Positions 25,793-33,215 of a stretch of DNA of 64,000 nt are shown here, piece by piece. Below the pieces are notes generated by a model. It was not told the DNA's origin. It did not search any database and was given only the letters and a program-made list of their open reading frames with translations. The DNA is from Microbaculum sp051390635 (lineage in GTDB: Bacteria > Pseudomonadota > Alphaproteobacteria > Rhizobiales > Tepidamorphaceae). The stretch's first letter is position 1. Every line of letters starts with the position of its first letter. The stretch is from positions 186,001-250,000 of the forward strand of contig NZ_JBPODT010000004.1 of NCBI RefSeq assembly GCF_051390635.1, written 5' to 3'. A program made the translations under genes and the position numbers.

Positions 25793-26533
25793 TCAGCCGG
25801 CGTGGCCGAGCACGGCGCGGGCGAACTCGGGATAGGGCCCGGCGACGTCGCGGGCGACGGCGCCGCGGATAAGCGCCGGCGTTTCCCTGTCGGGCAGCGG
25901 GGTTTGCGCCAGGTCGGCGGCCACGTCGAAATCGAAGCCGGTATTGTCGCGGACCTCTTCCAGCGTATGGCCGGGATGGACGCTTTCCAGCGTGAATCGG
26001 CCCGCTGCGCGGTCGAAGCGCATGACGCACAGGTTCGTCACCAGCGCATGGGGGCCGCCGGGACGGTGCACGTTGGCGGCGCTGATCCCCGGCGCGCTAA
26101 TGAAATCGACCTTCGGCACGAACACCCGGCGGCTGTGCTCGGCGCGGAACAGGATGACGCGCGGCACCATGAAATAGAGATAGGCCGAGCCGAAGGCGCC
26201 GGACCAGCGCACGTCGAGCTCGGGATAGGCGCCGATGCCGGTCAGGTTGACGTTGGCCTGCCCGTCGATCTGGCCGCCGCTGAGAAAAAACGCATCGATC
26301 CGGCCCTGGCCGGCGCTGTCGAACAGGTCGACGCCGCCGTCGGTGCGGAAATCGGGGTGGGTGGAACCGATGATCGAGACGCGGGCGCCGGTTCTCGCGC
26401 GGGTCAGGAGCGCCGCCGAGCCGGGAATCGGCGACAACACGCCGACGGCGATGTGGCCGCAGCCCTCGAGCCTGCGGGCGATCGCCGCGATCATGATCTC
26501 CTCGATCAGGATATCGCCCGGGTGCGCCGCCAC
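25793..26533 (-). CDS. CoA-transferase beta subunit (GctB/IpdB-like)
   Basis: This is a 246-residue CoA-transferase family I beta-type subunit. Motifs include FFLSGGQIDGQANVNLTGIG, which is typical of GctB/IpdB-type subunits rather than of SCOT-type ones with an ENG active-site Glu, and VHPGHTLEEVRDNTGFDFDV at the C-terminal side. The start is a GTG at 26533, two bases after the alpha-subunit stop, so the two are translationally coupled. The frame is open further upstream inside the alpha gene, but there it is only a shadow. The pair could transfer CoA between acids or, like IpdAB, hydrolyse a ring CoA thioester. The substrate cannot be fixed from context, since no degradation genes adjoin. 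Confidence 0.82.
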   Translation of the reverse strand: MAAHPGDILIEEIMIAAIARRLEGCGHIAVGVLSPIPGSAALLTRARTGARVSIIGSTHPDFRTDGGVDLFDSAGQGRIDAFFLSGGQIDGQANVNLTGIGAYPELDVRWSGAFGSAYLYFMVPRVILFRAEHSRRVFVPKVDFISAPGISAANVHRPGGPHALVTNLCVMRFDRAAGRFTLESVHPGHTLEEVRDNTGFDFDVAADLAQTPLPDRETPALIRGAVARDVAGPYPEFARAVLGHAG

Positions 26534-26535
26534 GG

Positions 26536-27357
26536 CTATCCGGCCGCCACGGTTTCGCCGAACACGACCTCGCGCAGGTAGGCGGCCATGCCCTCGGGAG
26601 TGCGGGTGCGGTCGGCATAGGCGCGCCGGTGGCCGGTGTCGGCGGCGTAACGGCCTGGCAGGTCCATCGGCCAGGCGCCGTTGGGCGCCGGCGCCAGGGC
26701 GGCGACCAAATGGCCGGGGATGAGCGCGGGCGCACGAGTCTCGTCCAGGGCGAGGTTGTCGTCCACGACCTCCTCGGCGGTTGCCAGCGTCAGGACGGAG
26801 GCATGCGCCAGGATCTTCAGCTCGTGGGCGCGGGAGATCCACAGATTACCGAAGCGGTCGGCGCGCGGCACGTGCATCACCGCCACGTCCGGCCGGATGG
26901 CGGGGATCGCCACGATCGGGTCGTCGTCGGCGAAGGGATTGCCGATCACCTTGTAGTCGGGCCGGACGCCCAGCAGGTCGGAGCCGATCAGGCCGCGGAT
27001 CGGCATGAACGGAATGCCCTTCTCGGCCGCCTGCAGGCCGGTATAGACGGCGGGACAGGTGGAATCGCGGATTTCGATCGCGCCGGACTTCACCGCGCGG
27101 ACGAACGCGTGCGCCGGGCCGAACTCGCCGAGCGACACCCCGGCCGTCTCGATCACCGAGACGCAGCCGGCGCCGATCAGCATGTCGGCGAACTCGCCCG
27201 ACGTCGGCACGGTGACGAGATGCAGGCCGCGGGCGCGGCGGCGAACGAGCGCGCGGGCGATCTCCATGGGGATGCCGCTGTCCTTGAAAACGGCGATCTT
27301 GGCCCCGTCCGGGACGAGCCGGACCAGCGCATCGGCTGAGGGCAGGATCTGCGTCAT
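26536..27357 (-). CDS. CoA-transferase alpha subunit (GctA/IpdA-like)
   Basis: This is a 273-residue alpha-type subunit. The N-terminal DGAKIAVFKDSGIPMEIARALVRR and the later VIETAGVSLGEFGPAHAF, GIPFMPIRGLIGSDLL and DVAVMHVPRADRFGNLW match the CoA_trans family in its glutaconate/IpdA branch. I placed the start at the ATG at 27357, preceded by GGGGAAACCC; the frame is open upstream to 27474 without similarity. Two 12-bp direct repeats (about 27370-27393) lie just before the start. With the coupled beta subunit it should form a heteromeric enzyme in the cytoplasm. It is divergent from the HPF-like gene. Confidence 0.83.
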   Translation of the reverse strand: MTQILPSADALVRLVPDGAKIAVFKDSGIPMEIARALVRRRARGLHLVTVPTSGEFADMLIGAGCVSVIETAGVSLGEFGPAHAFVRAVKSGAIEIRDSTCPAVYTGLQAAEKGIPFMPIRGLIGSDLLGVRPDYKVIGNPFADDDPIVAIPAIRPDVAVMHVPRADRFGNLWISRAHELKILAHASVLTLATAEEVVDDNLALDETRAPALIPGHLVAALAPAPNGAWPMDLPGRYAADTGHRRAYADRTRTPEGMAAYLREVVFGETVAAG

Positions 27358-27577
27358 GGGTTTCCCCGAACTCCCCACAAAACTACCCACAAAGCTCCCG
27401 GCGGGGCGGCAACCGCCTGCGGCCAAGGATAGCAACCCGCGCGGCGGCCGGGCAAACGCGGAATGTCGCACCACCTTTGCGCCGCCGCAGTCCGTGCTTA
27501 ATCTAGGTCATTGCAGCGGCGAAACGGCCGCTGCGACGATAGTCCGGTGATTCAACGAATCGAAGTGAGGCGTCGCA

Positions 27578-28156
27578 ATGGAAACTCCCGTCGAAATCGC
27601 TTTCCGCAACATGGATCCTTCGGAGTTCGTCGAGAAGCGCGTGCGCGAACGGGTCGGCAGACTCGAGCAGTTCTACGACCGCATCACCAGCTGCCACGTG
27701 CAGATCGAGGCGCCGCACAAGCACCACACCAAGGGCAACCTCTACGAGATCCGCATCGAGGTGCGGGTGCCCGGCACCGAGCTCACCGTCAACAACAAGC
27801 CCGGCAACGTGCATGCGCACGAGGACATCTATGTCGCGATCCGCGACGCCTTCGACGCGATGGAGCGGCAGATCAAGAAGTGGAAGCAGAAGGCCAACGC
27901 CGACGTGAAGGTGCACGACGCGCCGCTCGCCGGCCGGATCGAGGAGATTCATCCTGACCGCGACTTCGGCCAGATCGCCATGACCGACGGCAGGCTGGTC
28001 TATTTCCATCGCAACAGCGTCGTCGGCAACGGCTTCGATACGCTGTCGCTCGGCGATACGGTCGAACTGGTCGTTCATTCCGGCGAGGGCGAGAAGGGTC
28101 CGCAGGCGAGCGCCGTGCGCCCCGTCGGCGGCCTCAAGTTCGTCGACAAGCCGTGA
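27578..28156 (+). CDS. HPF/RaiA-like ribosome-associated protein with C-terminal cold-shock domain
   Basis: This is a 192-residue fusion. Residues about 1-115 are an HPF/RaiA domain (METPVEIAFRNMDPSEFVEKRV at the start, HAHEDIYVAIRDAFDAMERQIKKWKQK at the end), which in relatives binds the decoding centre of the 30S subunit. Residues about 122-185 are a cold-shock/S1-like OB fold (GRIEEIHPDRDFGQIAM and YFHRNSVV carry RNP1- and RNP2-like positions). It probably binds ribosomes and RNA under stress or cold. Ribosome binding site GAGG is at the usual distance. A 20-bp inverted repeat (gcagcggc...gccgctgc) precedes the gene. A separate long HPF is encoded at 37652. Confidence 0.85.
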   Translation: METPVEIAFRNMDPSEFVEKRVRERVGRLEQFYDRITSCHVQIEAPHKHHTKGNLYEIRIEVRVPGTELTVNNKPGNVHAHEDIYVAIRDAFDAMERQIKKWKQKANADVKVHDAPLAGRIEEIHPDRDFGQIAMTDGRLVYFHRNSVVGNGFDTLSLGDTVELVVHSGEGEKGPQASAVRPVGGLKFVDKP

Positions 28157-28226
28157 GAGCAGCGGACGGCGGGGCGCGCGCGCCGGGTGGCGCGCGTGCG
28201 CCCGCTCATCCGCGTCAAAGGCCCGC

Positions 28227-28793
28227 TCACTCGGCCCGCTTGCGCCCCGTCACCATGGCGCGCACCAGATTCTCGCCATGCTCCCAGCTGGCAACCAGCA
28301 CGCCGGCGACATGGGCGACAATCAGCACCAGCGTCGCGTTGACGGCGATCTCGTGCGCTTCCTCGACCCACTCGACGCCCCAGTAGGCATTGGTCGTCAT
28401 CATGTAGCCGGTGCCGCAGATAATGGCGATCATGGTCAGCAGCGCCACCACCATCGCGCCGCCGGCCGGATTGTGGCCGATATAGCGCCTGGCGCGGAAC
28501 GCCATCGTGTCGCGCAGATAGGCGAGCACGCGCGACGGCCGGTAGACGAAATCGCTGAAGCGGGCGTGGCGCGTCCCCACCACACCCCAGACCAGCCGGA
28601 CGGCGATCAGCGCGGCGATGCCGTAGCCGATATTGATGTGCAGCCGGTCCCACTCGTCGCCGCTGACATAGGCGACGAGGAAGCCGCCGACGAGCGTCCA
28701 GTGGAAGATCCTGACCAGAGGGTCCCAGACACGCACGTCGGCCGGCCGCGTTTCGCGGCCGACCTCGGTGCCCACTGCCGTGGCGTCGGACAT
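28227..28793 (-). CDS. Cytochrome b561-type membrane protein
   Basis: This is a 188-residue protein with four membrane helices of the prokaryotic cytochrome b561 / Ni-Fe hydrogenase b-subunit family. WDPLVRIFHWTLVGGFLVAYVSG carries the first heme His. HINIGYGIAALIAVRLVWGVVG and VNATLVLIVAHVAGVLVASWEHGE carry further His ligands. Hemes b would pass electrons between quinone and a periplasmic or membrane partner. Its ATG overlaps the stop of the PepSY gene by one base, so the two are coupled. A PepSY/cytochrome b pair beside a two-component system suggests redox or metal stress, by inference. Confidence 0.88.
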   Translation of the reverse strand: MSDATAVGTEVGRETRPADVRVWDPLVRIFHWTLVGGFLVAYVSGDEWDRLHINIGYGIAALIAVRLVWGVVGTRHARFSDFVYRPSRVLAYLRDTMAFRARRYIGHNPAGGAMVVALLTMIAIICGTGYMMTTNAYWGVEWVEEAHEIAVNATLVLIVAHVAGVLVASWEHGENLVRAMVTGRKRAE

Positions 28794-29080
28794 CAGTCGT
28801 CGTCCTTGGGCTGGACGACCGCACCGGTGACCGGGTGCATGTAGAGCTCGGCCCGGGCGCCGTTCTTGTCGATGACCTTGAGCTCGAAGCAGCCATCGTC
28901 CGCCTCGACCTTGCGGACCTCGTAGCCCATCTCGACGCCCTTGGCCTTCGCCGCGTCCATGGTCATCCACTGGTCGCGCGGGGTGTTGCCGCAATCCGCG
29001 TCATCGCTGGCATAGGCCGGCACGGCGGCGGCGCCGAGGATCGCGGACAGGGCCAGGGCTTTCAGGACAGTGCGCTTCAT
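28793..29080 (-). CDS. Secreted PepSY-domain protein, cytochrome b partner
   Basis: This is a 95-residue protein with a signal peptide (KALALSAILGAAAVPAYAS, cleavage near 22). One PepSY-like domain follows (TMDAAKAKGVEMGYEVRKVEADDGCFELKVIDKNGARAELYMHPVTGAVV). Two Cys residues (ADCGN and DGCFEL) could form a periplasmic disulfide. PepSY domains of this size are often linked to cytochrome b561 proteins and their regulators. The ATG at 29080 has GGAG six bases upstream, and the longer open frame to 29407 is not needed. Divergent from a second PepSY gene; the 139-bp gap carries a direct repeat. Confidence 0.85.
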   Translation of the reverse strand: MKRTVLKALALSAILGAAAVPAYASDDADCGNTPRDQWMTMDAAKAKGVEMGYEVRKVEADDGCFELKVIDKNGARAELYMHPVTGAVVQPKDDD

Positions 29081-29179
29081 GCTTATCTCCAATCGTGGTT
29101 TCGACTTCGGTTCCAGCGGCGTCATCGCCGTTGTCGACAGGAGATACCGGAGCCTCGCTGACCGACCGCTGATCGGCCT

Positions 29180-29197
29180 TGTCAGCGTTTTGTCAGC
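29180..29197. promoter_or_regulatory. Direct repeat typical of an OmpR-family response regulator site
   Basis: TTGTCAG occurs at 29180-29186 and again at 29191-29197, start to start exactly 11 bp. Such spacing puts two half-sites on one DNA face, as OmpR/PhoB-type dimers require. The repeat lies between the two divergent PepSY operons, 23 bp before the start codon of the gene next to the response regulator. Autoregulation by that regulator is inference. Confidence 0.5.
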
Positions 29198-29219
29198 TTG
29201 ATCACGGCAGGTTCGGGCG

Positions 29220-29567
29220 ATGATCAGACACAGCCTTTCAGTCCTGTTCCTGTCCGCGGTCCTCGCGGCCGCGCCGGCGATGCCATTCGGCGCGTTCGCC
29301 GACAGCGACCGGGGCCGGGACAGGGACCACGAGGACGACGACCACGACGCGGCGTGGGCGGCGGTCAAGCGCGGCGAGGCGCTGCCGCTTGCCGAGGTGA
29401 TCGCCACCGTCGCCGGCCAGTTGCCCGGAGAAATCCTCGAGATCGAGTTCGATCGCGAGGACGGCCGCTGGCTCTACGAGTTCAAGGTGATCGACGGCAC
29501 CGGCCGGCTGCACGAGATCTATGTCGACGCGGCCACGGCCAGGATCCTGCCGGACCGGGACGACTGA
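29220..29567 (+). CDS. Secreted acidic PepSY-domain protein, first gene of two-component operon
   Basis: This is a 115-residue protein with a signal peptide (SVLFLSAVLAAAPAMPFGAFA). An unusual Asp/His/Arg-rich segment (about 29-45, pattern DRDHEDDDHD) that could bind metal follows. The rest is a PepSY domain (LPLAEVIATVAGQLPGEILEIEFDREDGRWLYEFKVI and EIYVDAATARIL). It is periplasmic. The stop overlaps the start of the response regulator (TGATG), so sensor-associated function is likely: PepSY proteins with this placement often modulate the histidine kinase. The metal-binding idea comes only from composition. Confidence 0.85.
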   Translation: MIRHSLSVLFLSAVLAAAPAMPFGAFADSDRGRDRDHEDDDHDAAWAAVKRGEALPLAEVIATVAGQLPGEILEIEFDREDGRWLYEFKVIDGTGRLHEIYVDAATARILPDRDD

Positions 29568-30232
29568 TGCGCATCCTGCTGGTCGAGGACGACGACCGGA
29601 TCGCGCGGGACGTCGACGCCGCGCTGAGCGCCGCCGGCTACGCGGTGAGCCGCGAGGCCGACGGCGAGGAGGCCTGGTTCCGCGCCGACACCGAGGCGTT
29701 CGACGCCGTGGTGCTCGATCTCGGGCTGCCCGGCATGGACGGCCTGTCGGTGCTGAAGCGCTGGCGCGAGGCCGGCCAGCGCTTCCCCGTGCTGGTGCTG
29801 ACGGCGCGCGGCAGCTGGCACGAGCGCGTCGAGGGCATCGACGCCGGCGCCGACGACTATCTGCCCAAGCCCTTCCGGATGGAGGAACTGGTGGCGCGGC
29901 TGCGCGCCGTGCTCAGGCGCTCGGCGGGGCAGGCGAGCCCGATCCTCACCAACGGACCGGTCAGCCTCGACACGCGGCAGATGAAGGTCAGCGTGAACGG
30001 TGTGCCCCTGGCGCTGTCGCCGCAGGAATACCGGCTGTTGTCCTATCTCATGCACCACGCCGGCCGCGTGGTCTCGCAACTGGAGCTGACGGAGCATCTC
30101 TACGCCCAGGACTTCGAGCGCGACTCCAACGCCATCGAGGTGCTGGTCGGGCGCGTGCGGCGGAAGCTCGGCGTCGACCTGATCGAGACGCGGCGCGGCT
30201 TCGGCTACATGGTGCCGGAGGCGGCTGGGTGA
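29567..30232 (+). CDS. OmpR-family response regulator
   Basis: This is a 221-residue response regulator. The receiver domain has VEDDDRI, phospho-acceptor Asp in VVLDLGLPGMDG, LTARGS and YLPKPF. The C-terminal winged-helix domain (about 125-220) carries ALSPQEYRLLSYLMHHAGRVVS and NAIEVLVGRVRRKLG, characteristic of the OmpR/PhoB type, closest in look to the QseB/TctD branch. It should be phosphorylated by the adjacent kinase and bind direct repeats such as those at 29180-29197. The start overlaps the preceding stop by one base and its own stop overlaps the kinase GTG, giving a tightly coupled three-gene operon. Confidence 0.92.
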   Translation: MRILLVEDDDRIARDVDAALSAAGYAVSREADGEEAWFRADTEAFDAVVLDLGLPGMDGLSVLKRWREAGQRFPVLVLTARGSWHERVEGIDAGADDYLPKPFRMEELVARLRAVLRRSAGQASPILTNGPVSLDTRQMKVSVNGVPLALSPQEYRLLSYLMHHAGRVVSQLELTEHLYAQDFERDSNAIEVLVGRVRRKLGVDLIETRRGFGYMVPEAAG

Positions 30233-31617
30233 GCGGCCGCTCGCTCCGGCTTAGGCTGTTCGCCGGCGCGGCGATCTGGGTCACCGCGGCGCTGGTCATC
30301 GCCGGACTCGGGCTGGCGCTGCTGTTCGAACGCCACGTCTCGCGCCGCGTCGACGCCGAGCTGGAGACCTACCTGAACCAGCTCGCCGGCAACGTCGCCA
30401 TCGGCGCTGACGGCGCCGTCACGCTGACCCGTCAGCCCGCCGATCCGCGCTTCACCACGCCGCTGTCCGGCCTCTACTGGGAAATCCGCGACGAAAACGG
30501 CGACACGCTGCTGCGCTCGCGCTCGCTGTGGGACGAGACCCTCGACCTGCCGGCCGACGCGCTGGGCAACGGCGCGGTGCACCGCCATGTCCGCCCCGGG
30601 CCGGGCGACGCGCCGCTGATCGTCCGCGAGCGCCAGGTCTCCTACGAATCCGCCGCGGACGATCCCGGCGCGGGTCTGCGCGACCTGCGCATCGCGGTCG
30701 CCGTCGACCGCGCCGAGGTGACGCGCGCCACCCGCGCCTTCGCCGGCGAACTCGGGCTGTCGCTGGCGCTGCTCGGCGGGGTGCTGCTGGCGGCGGCCTG
30801 GGCGCAGATCCAGTTCGGGCTGAAGCCGCTAGAGACGGTGCGCCGCGCCATCGGCGCGGTGCGCTCCGGCGAGATGGCGCGGCTGCCGTCGGATTTTCCC
30901 GCCGAGGTGGTGCCGCTGGCCCACGAGGTCAACGACCTGCTCGACGCCCAGGACGCCACGATCGAGCGCGCGCGGACCCGCGCCGCCGACCTGGCGCACG
31001 GGCTGAAGACGCCGCTCACGGTCCTGTCGAGCCATGCCGAGCGGGTGCGCGCGGGCGGCGACGAGCAGGCCGCCGACGAACTCGAGGAGATCGCCGGCAC
31101 CATGCGCCGCCACGTCGAGCGGGCGATCGCGGTGGCGCGGCTGAGCCACCGGCCGTCGGCGCTGATCGACGTCGAGCCGGTGGTGCGCCGCGTCGCCGGC
31201 GCGCTGGCCCGGACACCGGCGGGCGAGCGTATCCAGTGGGACATCGCGGTTTCCCCCGGCACGCGCCTCGCCGTCGACCCGGAAGACCTCTACGAGGCGC
31301 TCGGCAACCTCGCCGACAACGCGGTGAAGTGGGCGCGCGGGCGCATCGCCGTCACCGTCGCGCCGGACGCGGACGGCACGGCGATCGTCGTCGAGGACGA
31401 CGGCCCCGGCATTCCCGAGGCCGACCGCGAGACGGTGCTGCGGCGCTGGGAGCGGCTCGACGTCTCCGGCCCGGGGCAGGGCCGCTCGGGCAGCGGCCTG
31501 GGCCTGGCCATCGTCGCCGAGATCGCGCGGGCCTATGGCGGCGACCTGACGCTGGGCACGGCCGCGTCGGGCGGGCTGCGGGCGGCGTTGCGCTTCCCGG
31601 CGCAGGCGGCAGGCTGA
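30229..31617 (+). CDS. Membrane sensor histidine kinase (QseC/PhoQ-like)
   Basis: This is a 462-residue kinase with two membrane helices (about 12-33 and 178-200) flanking a periplasmic sensor domain of about 145 residues. A HAMP-like segment (LKPLETVRRAIGAVRSGEMARLP) follows. The H-box is ADLAHGLKTPLTVLSSHA. ATP-binding motifs are EALGNLADNAVKWA, DDGPGIPE and SGSGLGLAIV. The start is a GTG whose second and third bases lie in the regulator stop (GTGA). It belongs to the same operon as the PepSY protein and the regulator. The input signal is unknown, with divalent metal or redox state as reasonable guesses from context. Confidence 0.92.
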   Translation: MSGRSLRLRLFAGAAIWVTAALVIAGLGLALLFERHVSRRVDAELETYLNQLAGNVAIGADGAVTLTRQPADPRFTTPLSGLYWEIRDENGDTLLRSRSLWDETLDLPADALGNGAVHRHVRPGPGDAPLIVRERQVSYESAADDPGAGLRDLRIAVAVDRAEVTRATRAFAGELGLSLALLGGVLLAAAWAQIQFGLKPLETVRRAIGAVRSGEMARLPSDFPAEVVPLAHEVNDLLDAQDATIERARTRAADLAHGLKTPLTVLSSHAERVRAGGDEQAADELEEIAGTMRRHVERAIAVARLSHRPSALIDVEPVVRRVAGALARTPAGERIQWDIAVSPGTRLAVDPEDLYEALGNLADNAVKWARGRIAVTVAPDADGTAIVVEDDGPGIPEADRETVLRRWERLDVSGPGQGRSGSGLGLAIVAEIARAYGGDLTLGTAASGGLRAALRFPAQAAG

Positions 31618-31696
31618 CCGGCAAACCGACGCCGCGTCACACGCTGCGTCAGGGCCCGAGCCAGGGCCGAGCCAAAGATCCTGGCGCCGCCAGGGG

Positions 31697-31747
31697 GTGT
31701 CACGGCGCCGACATGGAACCGTAATCCGACTGTCAGATGGCGGTGAT
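31697..31747 (+). promoter_or_regulatory. Two Pho-box-like sites upstream of ugpB
   Basis: GTGTCAC-GGCG-CCGACAT (31697-31714) and CTGTCAG-ATGG-CGGTGAT (31730-31747) each resemble two PhoB half-sites of type CTGTCAT separated by 4 bp, with first halves matching 6 of 7 and second halves 5 of 7. The two sites are 33 bp apart, three helical turns. ugp operons are PhoB-activated in enterobacteria and rhizobia, so the match is plausible but degenerate. Confidence 0.4.
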
Positions 31748-31803
31748 ACCGCCAGCCTCCTCAGGGCGCCGGTCCCGGCGTCGGATCCATAAGGAGGCTC
31801 TCC

Positions 31804-33141
31804 ATGACCCTATTCCGGACCGCCGGAACGTCCGCGCTCGCGGGGCTTGCCGTTGCCGGCGCGACGCTCGCAGCCGGCTCGGCGAACGCTGCCACCGAAG
31901 TCGTTTGGTGGCACGCCATGGGCGGCGAGCTCGGCCAGAAGGTCGAGAAGATCGCCGGCGACTTCAACGCCATGCAGTCGGACTACAAGGTCACGCCCGT
32001 CTACAAGGGCAACTACACCGAGACGATGACGGCGGCGATCGCCGCCTTCCGCGCCAAGGAGCACCCGGCGATCGTACAGGTGTTCGAGGTCGGCACCGGC
32101 ACGATGATGGCCGCCAAGGGCGCCGTCTATCCGGTCTACGAGCTGATGGAGAAGGCGGGCGAGCCGTTCGATCCGAAGGCCTACCTGCAGGCCGTCGTCG
32201 GCTACTACACCGACACCGACGGCAACATGCTGTCGATGCCGTTCAACTCCTCGACGCCGATCCTGTACTACAACAAGACGGCATTCGAGAAAGCCGGCCT
32301 CGACCCGAACACCCCGCCGAAGACCTGGGGCGACATCGAGGCGTTCTCCAGGAAGATCATCGAGTCGGGTGCGGCCTCCTGCGGCTTCACCACGGGCTGG
32401 CAGTCCTGGGTGCAGCTGGAGAACTTCTCGGCGCTGCACAACGTGCCGTTCGCCTCGAAGGCCAACGGCTTCGGCGGGACCGACGCGGTGCTCGAATTCA
32501 ACGGCGACCTGCAGAAGCGCCACGTCGCCAACATGGGTGAGTGGCAGACGTCGAAGATCTTCGACTACGGCGGACGCCGCTCGGATCCCGCGCCCAAGTT
32601 CTATTCCGGCGAATGCGCGATCTACATGAACTCCTCGGCCTCGCTCGCCGGCGTGCGCGCCAACGCCAAGGACTTCGAGGTCGGCGTCGGCATGCTGCCG
32701 TACTACGACGACGCGGCCGGCACGCCGCAGAACTCGATCATCGGTGGCGCGACGCTGTGGCCCCTGACCGGCCATTCCGACGAGACCTACAAGGGTGCGG
32801 CGAAGTTCTTCACCTACCTGTCCTCGCCGGAGGTGCAGGCCTGGTGGCACCAGGAGACCGGCTATCTGCCGATCACCACCGCCGCCTACGAGCTGACGAA
32901 GGCGCAGGGCTACTACGACAAGAACCCCGGCGCCGACATCTCGGTTCTGCAGATGAACCTCAATCCGCCGACCGAGACCTCGCGCGGCCTGCGCCTGGGC
33001 AACTTCGTCCAGATCCGCGACGTCATCAACGAGGAACTGGAAGAGGTCTGGGCCGGCAAGAAGAGCGCCGAGGAGGCGCTTGACGCGGCCGTGGAGCGCG
33101 GCAACAAGCTGCTGCGCGCGTTCCAGGACCAGAACTCCTAA
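31804..33141 (+). CDS. ugpB: sn-Glycerol-3-phosphate ABC transporter, substrate-binding protein
   Basis: This is a 445-residue periplasmic solute-binding protein with a signal peptide (GLAVAGATLAAGSANAA). The mature start TEVVWWHAMGGELGQKVEKIAGDFN is the family hallmark. Further UgpB-typical segments are MPFNSSTPILYYNKTAFEKAGLD, GGATLWPLTGHSDETYKGAAKFFTYL and the Trp-rich VQAWWHQETGYLPIT. It binds glycerol-3-phosphate and its diesters and delivers them to UgpAE. A perfect AAGGAGG lies before the ATG. It is the first gene of ugpBAEC, with Pho-box-like sites upstream and a stem-loop after its stop, which commonly raises the level of the binding protein over the permeases. Confidence 0.95.
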   Translation: MTLFRTAGTSALAGLAVAGATLAAGSANAATEVVWWHAMGGELGQKVEKIAGDFNAMQSDYKVTPVYKGNYTETMTAAIAAFRAKEHPAIVQVFEVGTGTMMAAKGAVYPVYELMEKAGEPFDPKAYLQAVVGYYTDTDGNMLSMPFNSSTPILYYNKTAFEKAGLDPNTPPKTWGDIEAFSRKIIESGAASCGFTTGWQSWVQLENFSALHNVPFASKANGFGGTDAVLEFNGDLQKRHVANMGEWQTSKIFDYGGRRSDPAPKFYSGECAIYMNSSASLAGVRANAKDFEVGVGMLPYYDDAAGTPQNSIIGGATLWPLTGHSDETYKGAAKFFTYLSSPEVQAWWHQETGYLPITTAAYELTKAQGYYDKNPGADISVLQMNLNPPTETSRGLRLGNFVQIRDVINEELEEVWAGKKSAEEALDAAVERGNKLLRAFQDQNS

Positions 33142-33155
33142 AAGCAACCCCAAAA

Positions 33156-33184
33156 GCGGCGGGCGGCCATCGGCGGCCCGCCGC
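33156..33184 (+). other. Intra-operon stem-loop between ugpB and ugpA
   Basis: GCGGCGGGC (33156-33164) and GCCCGCCGC (33176-33184) form a perfect 9-bp GC stem 15 bp after the ugpB stop, without a T-tract. Such hairpins after binding-protein genes protect upstream mRNA and reduce read-through to permease genes. The role is inferred from position. Confidence 0.65.
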
Positions 33185-33215
33185 ACCGTGTCCTTGCCAT
33201 GCACCTGTTTCCGCG

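Noticed and set aside
27370..27393. 12-bp direct repeat (actccccacaaa/actacccacaaa) upstream of the CoA transferase
   Set aside because: Only two imperfect copies, no dyad symmetry and no match to a known operator; too little to call a regulatory site.
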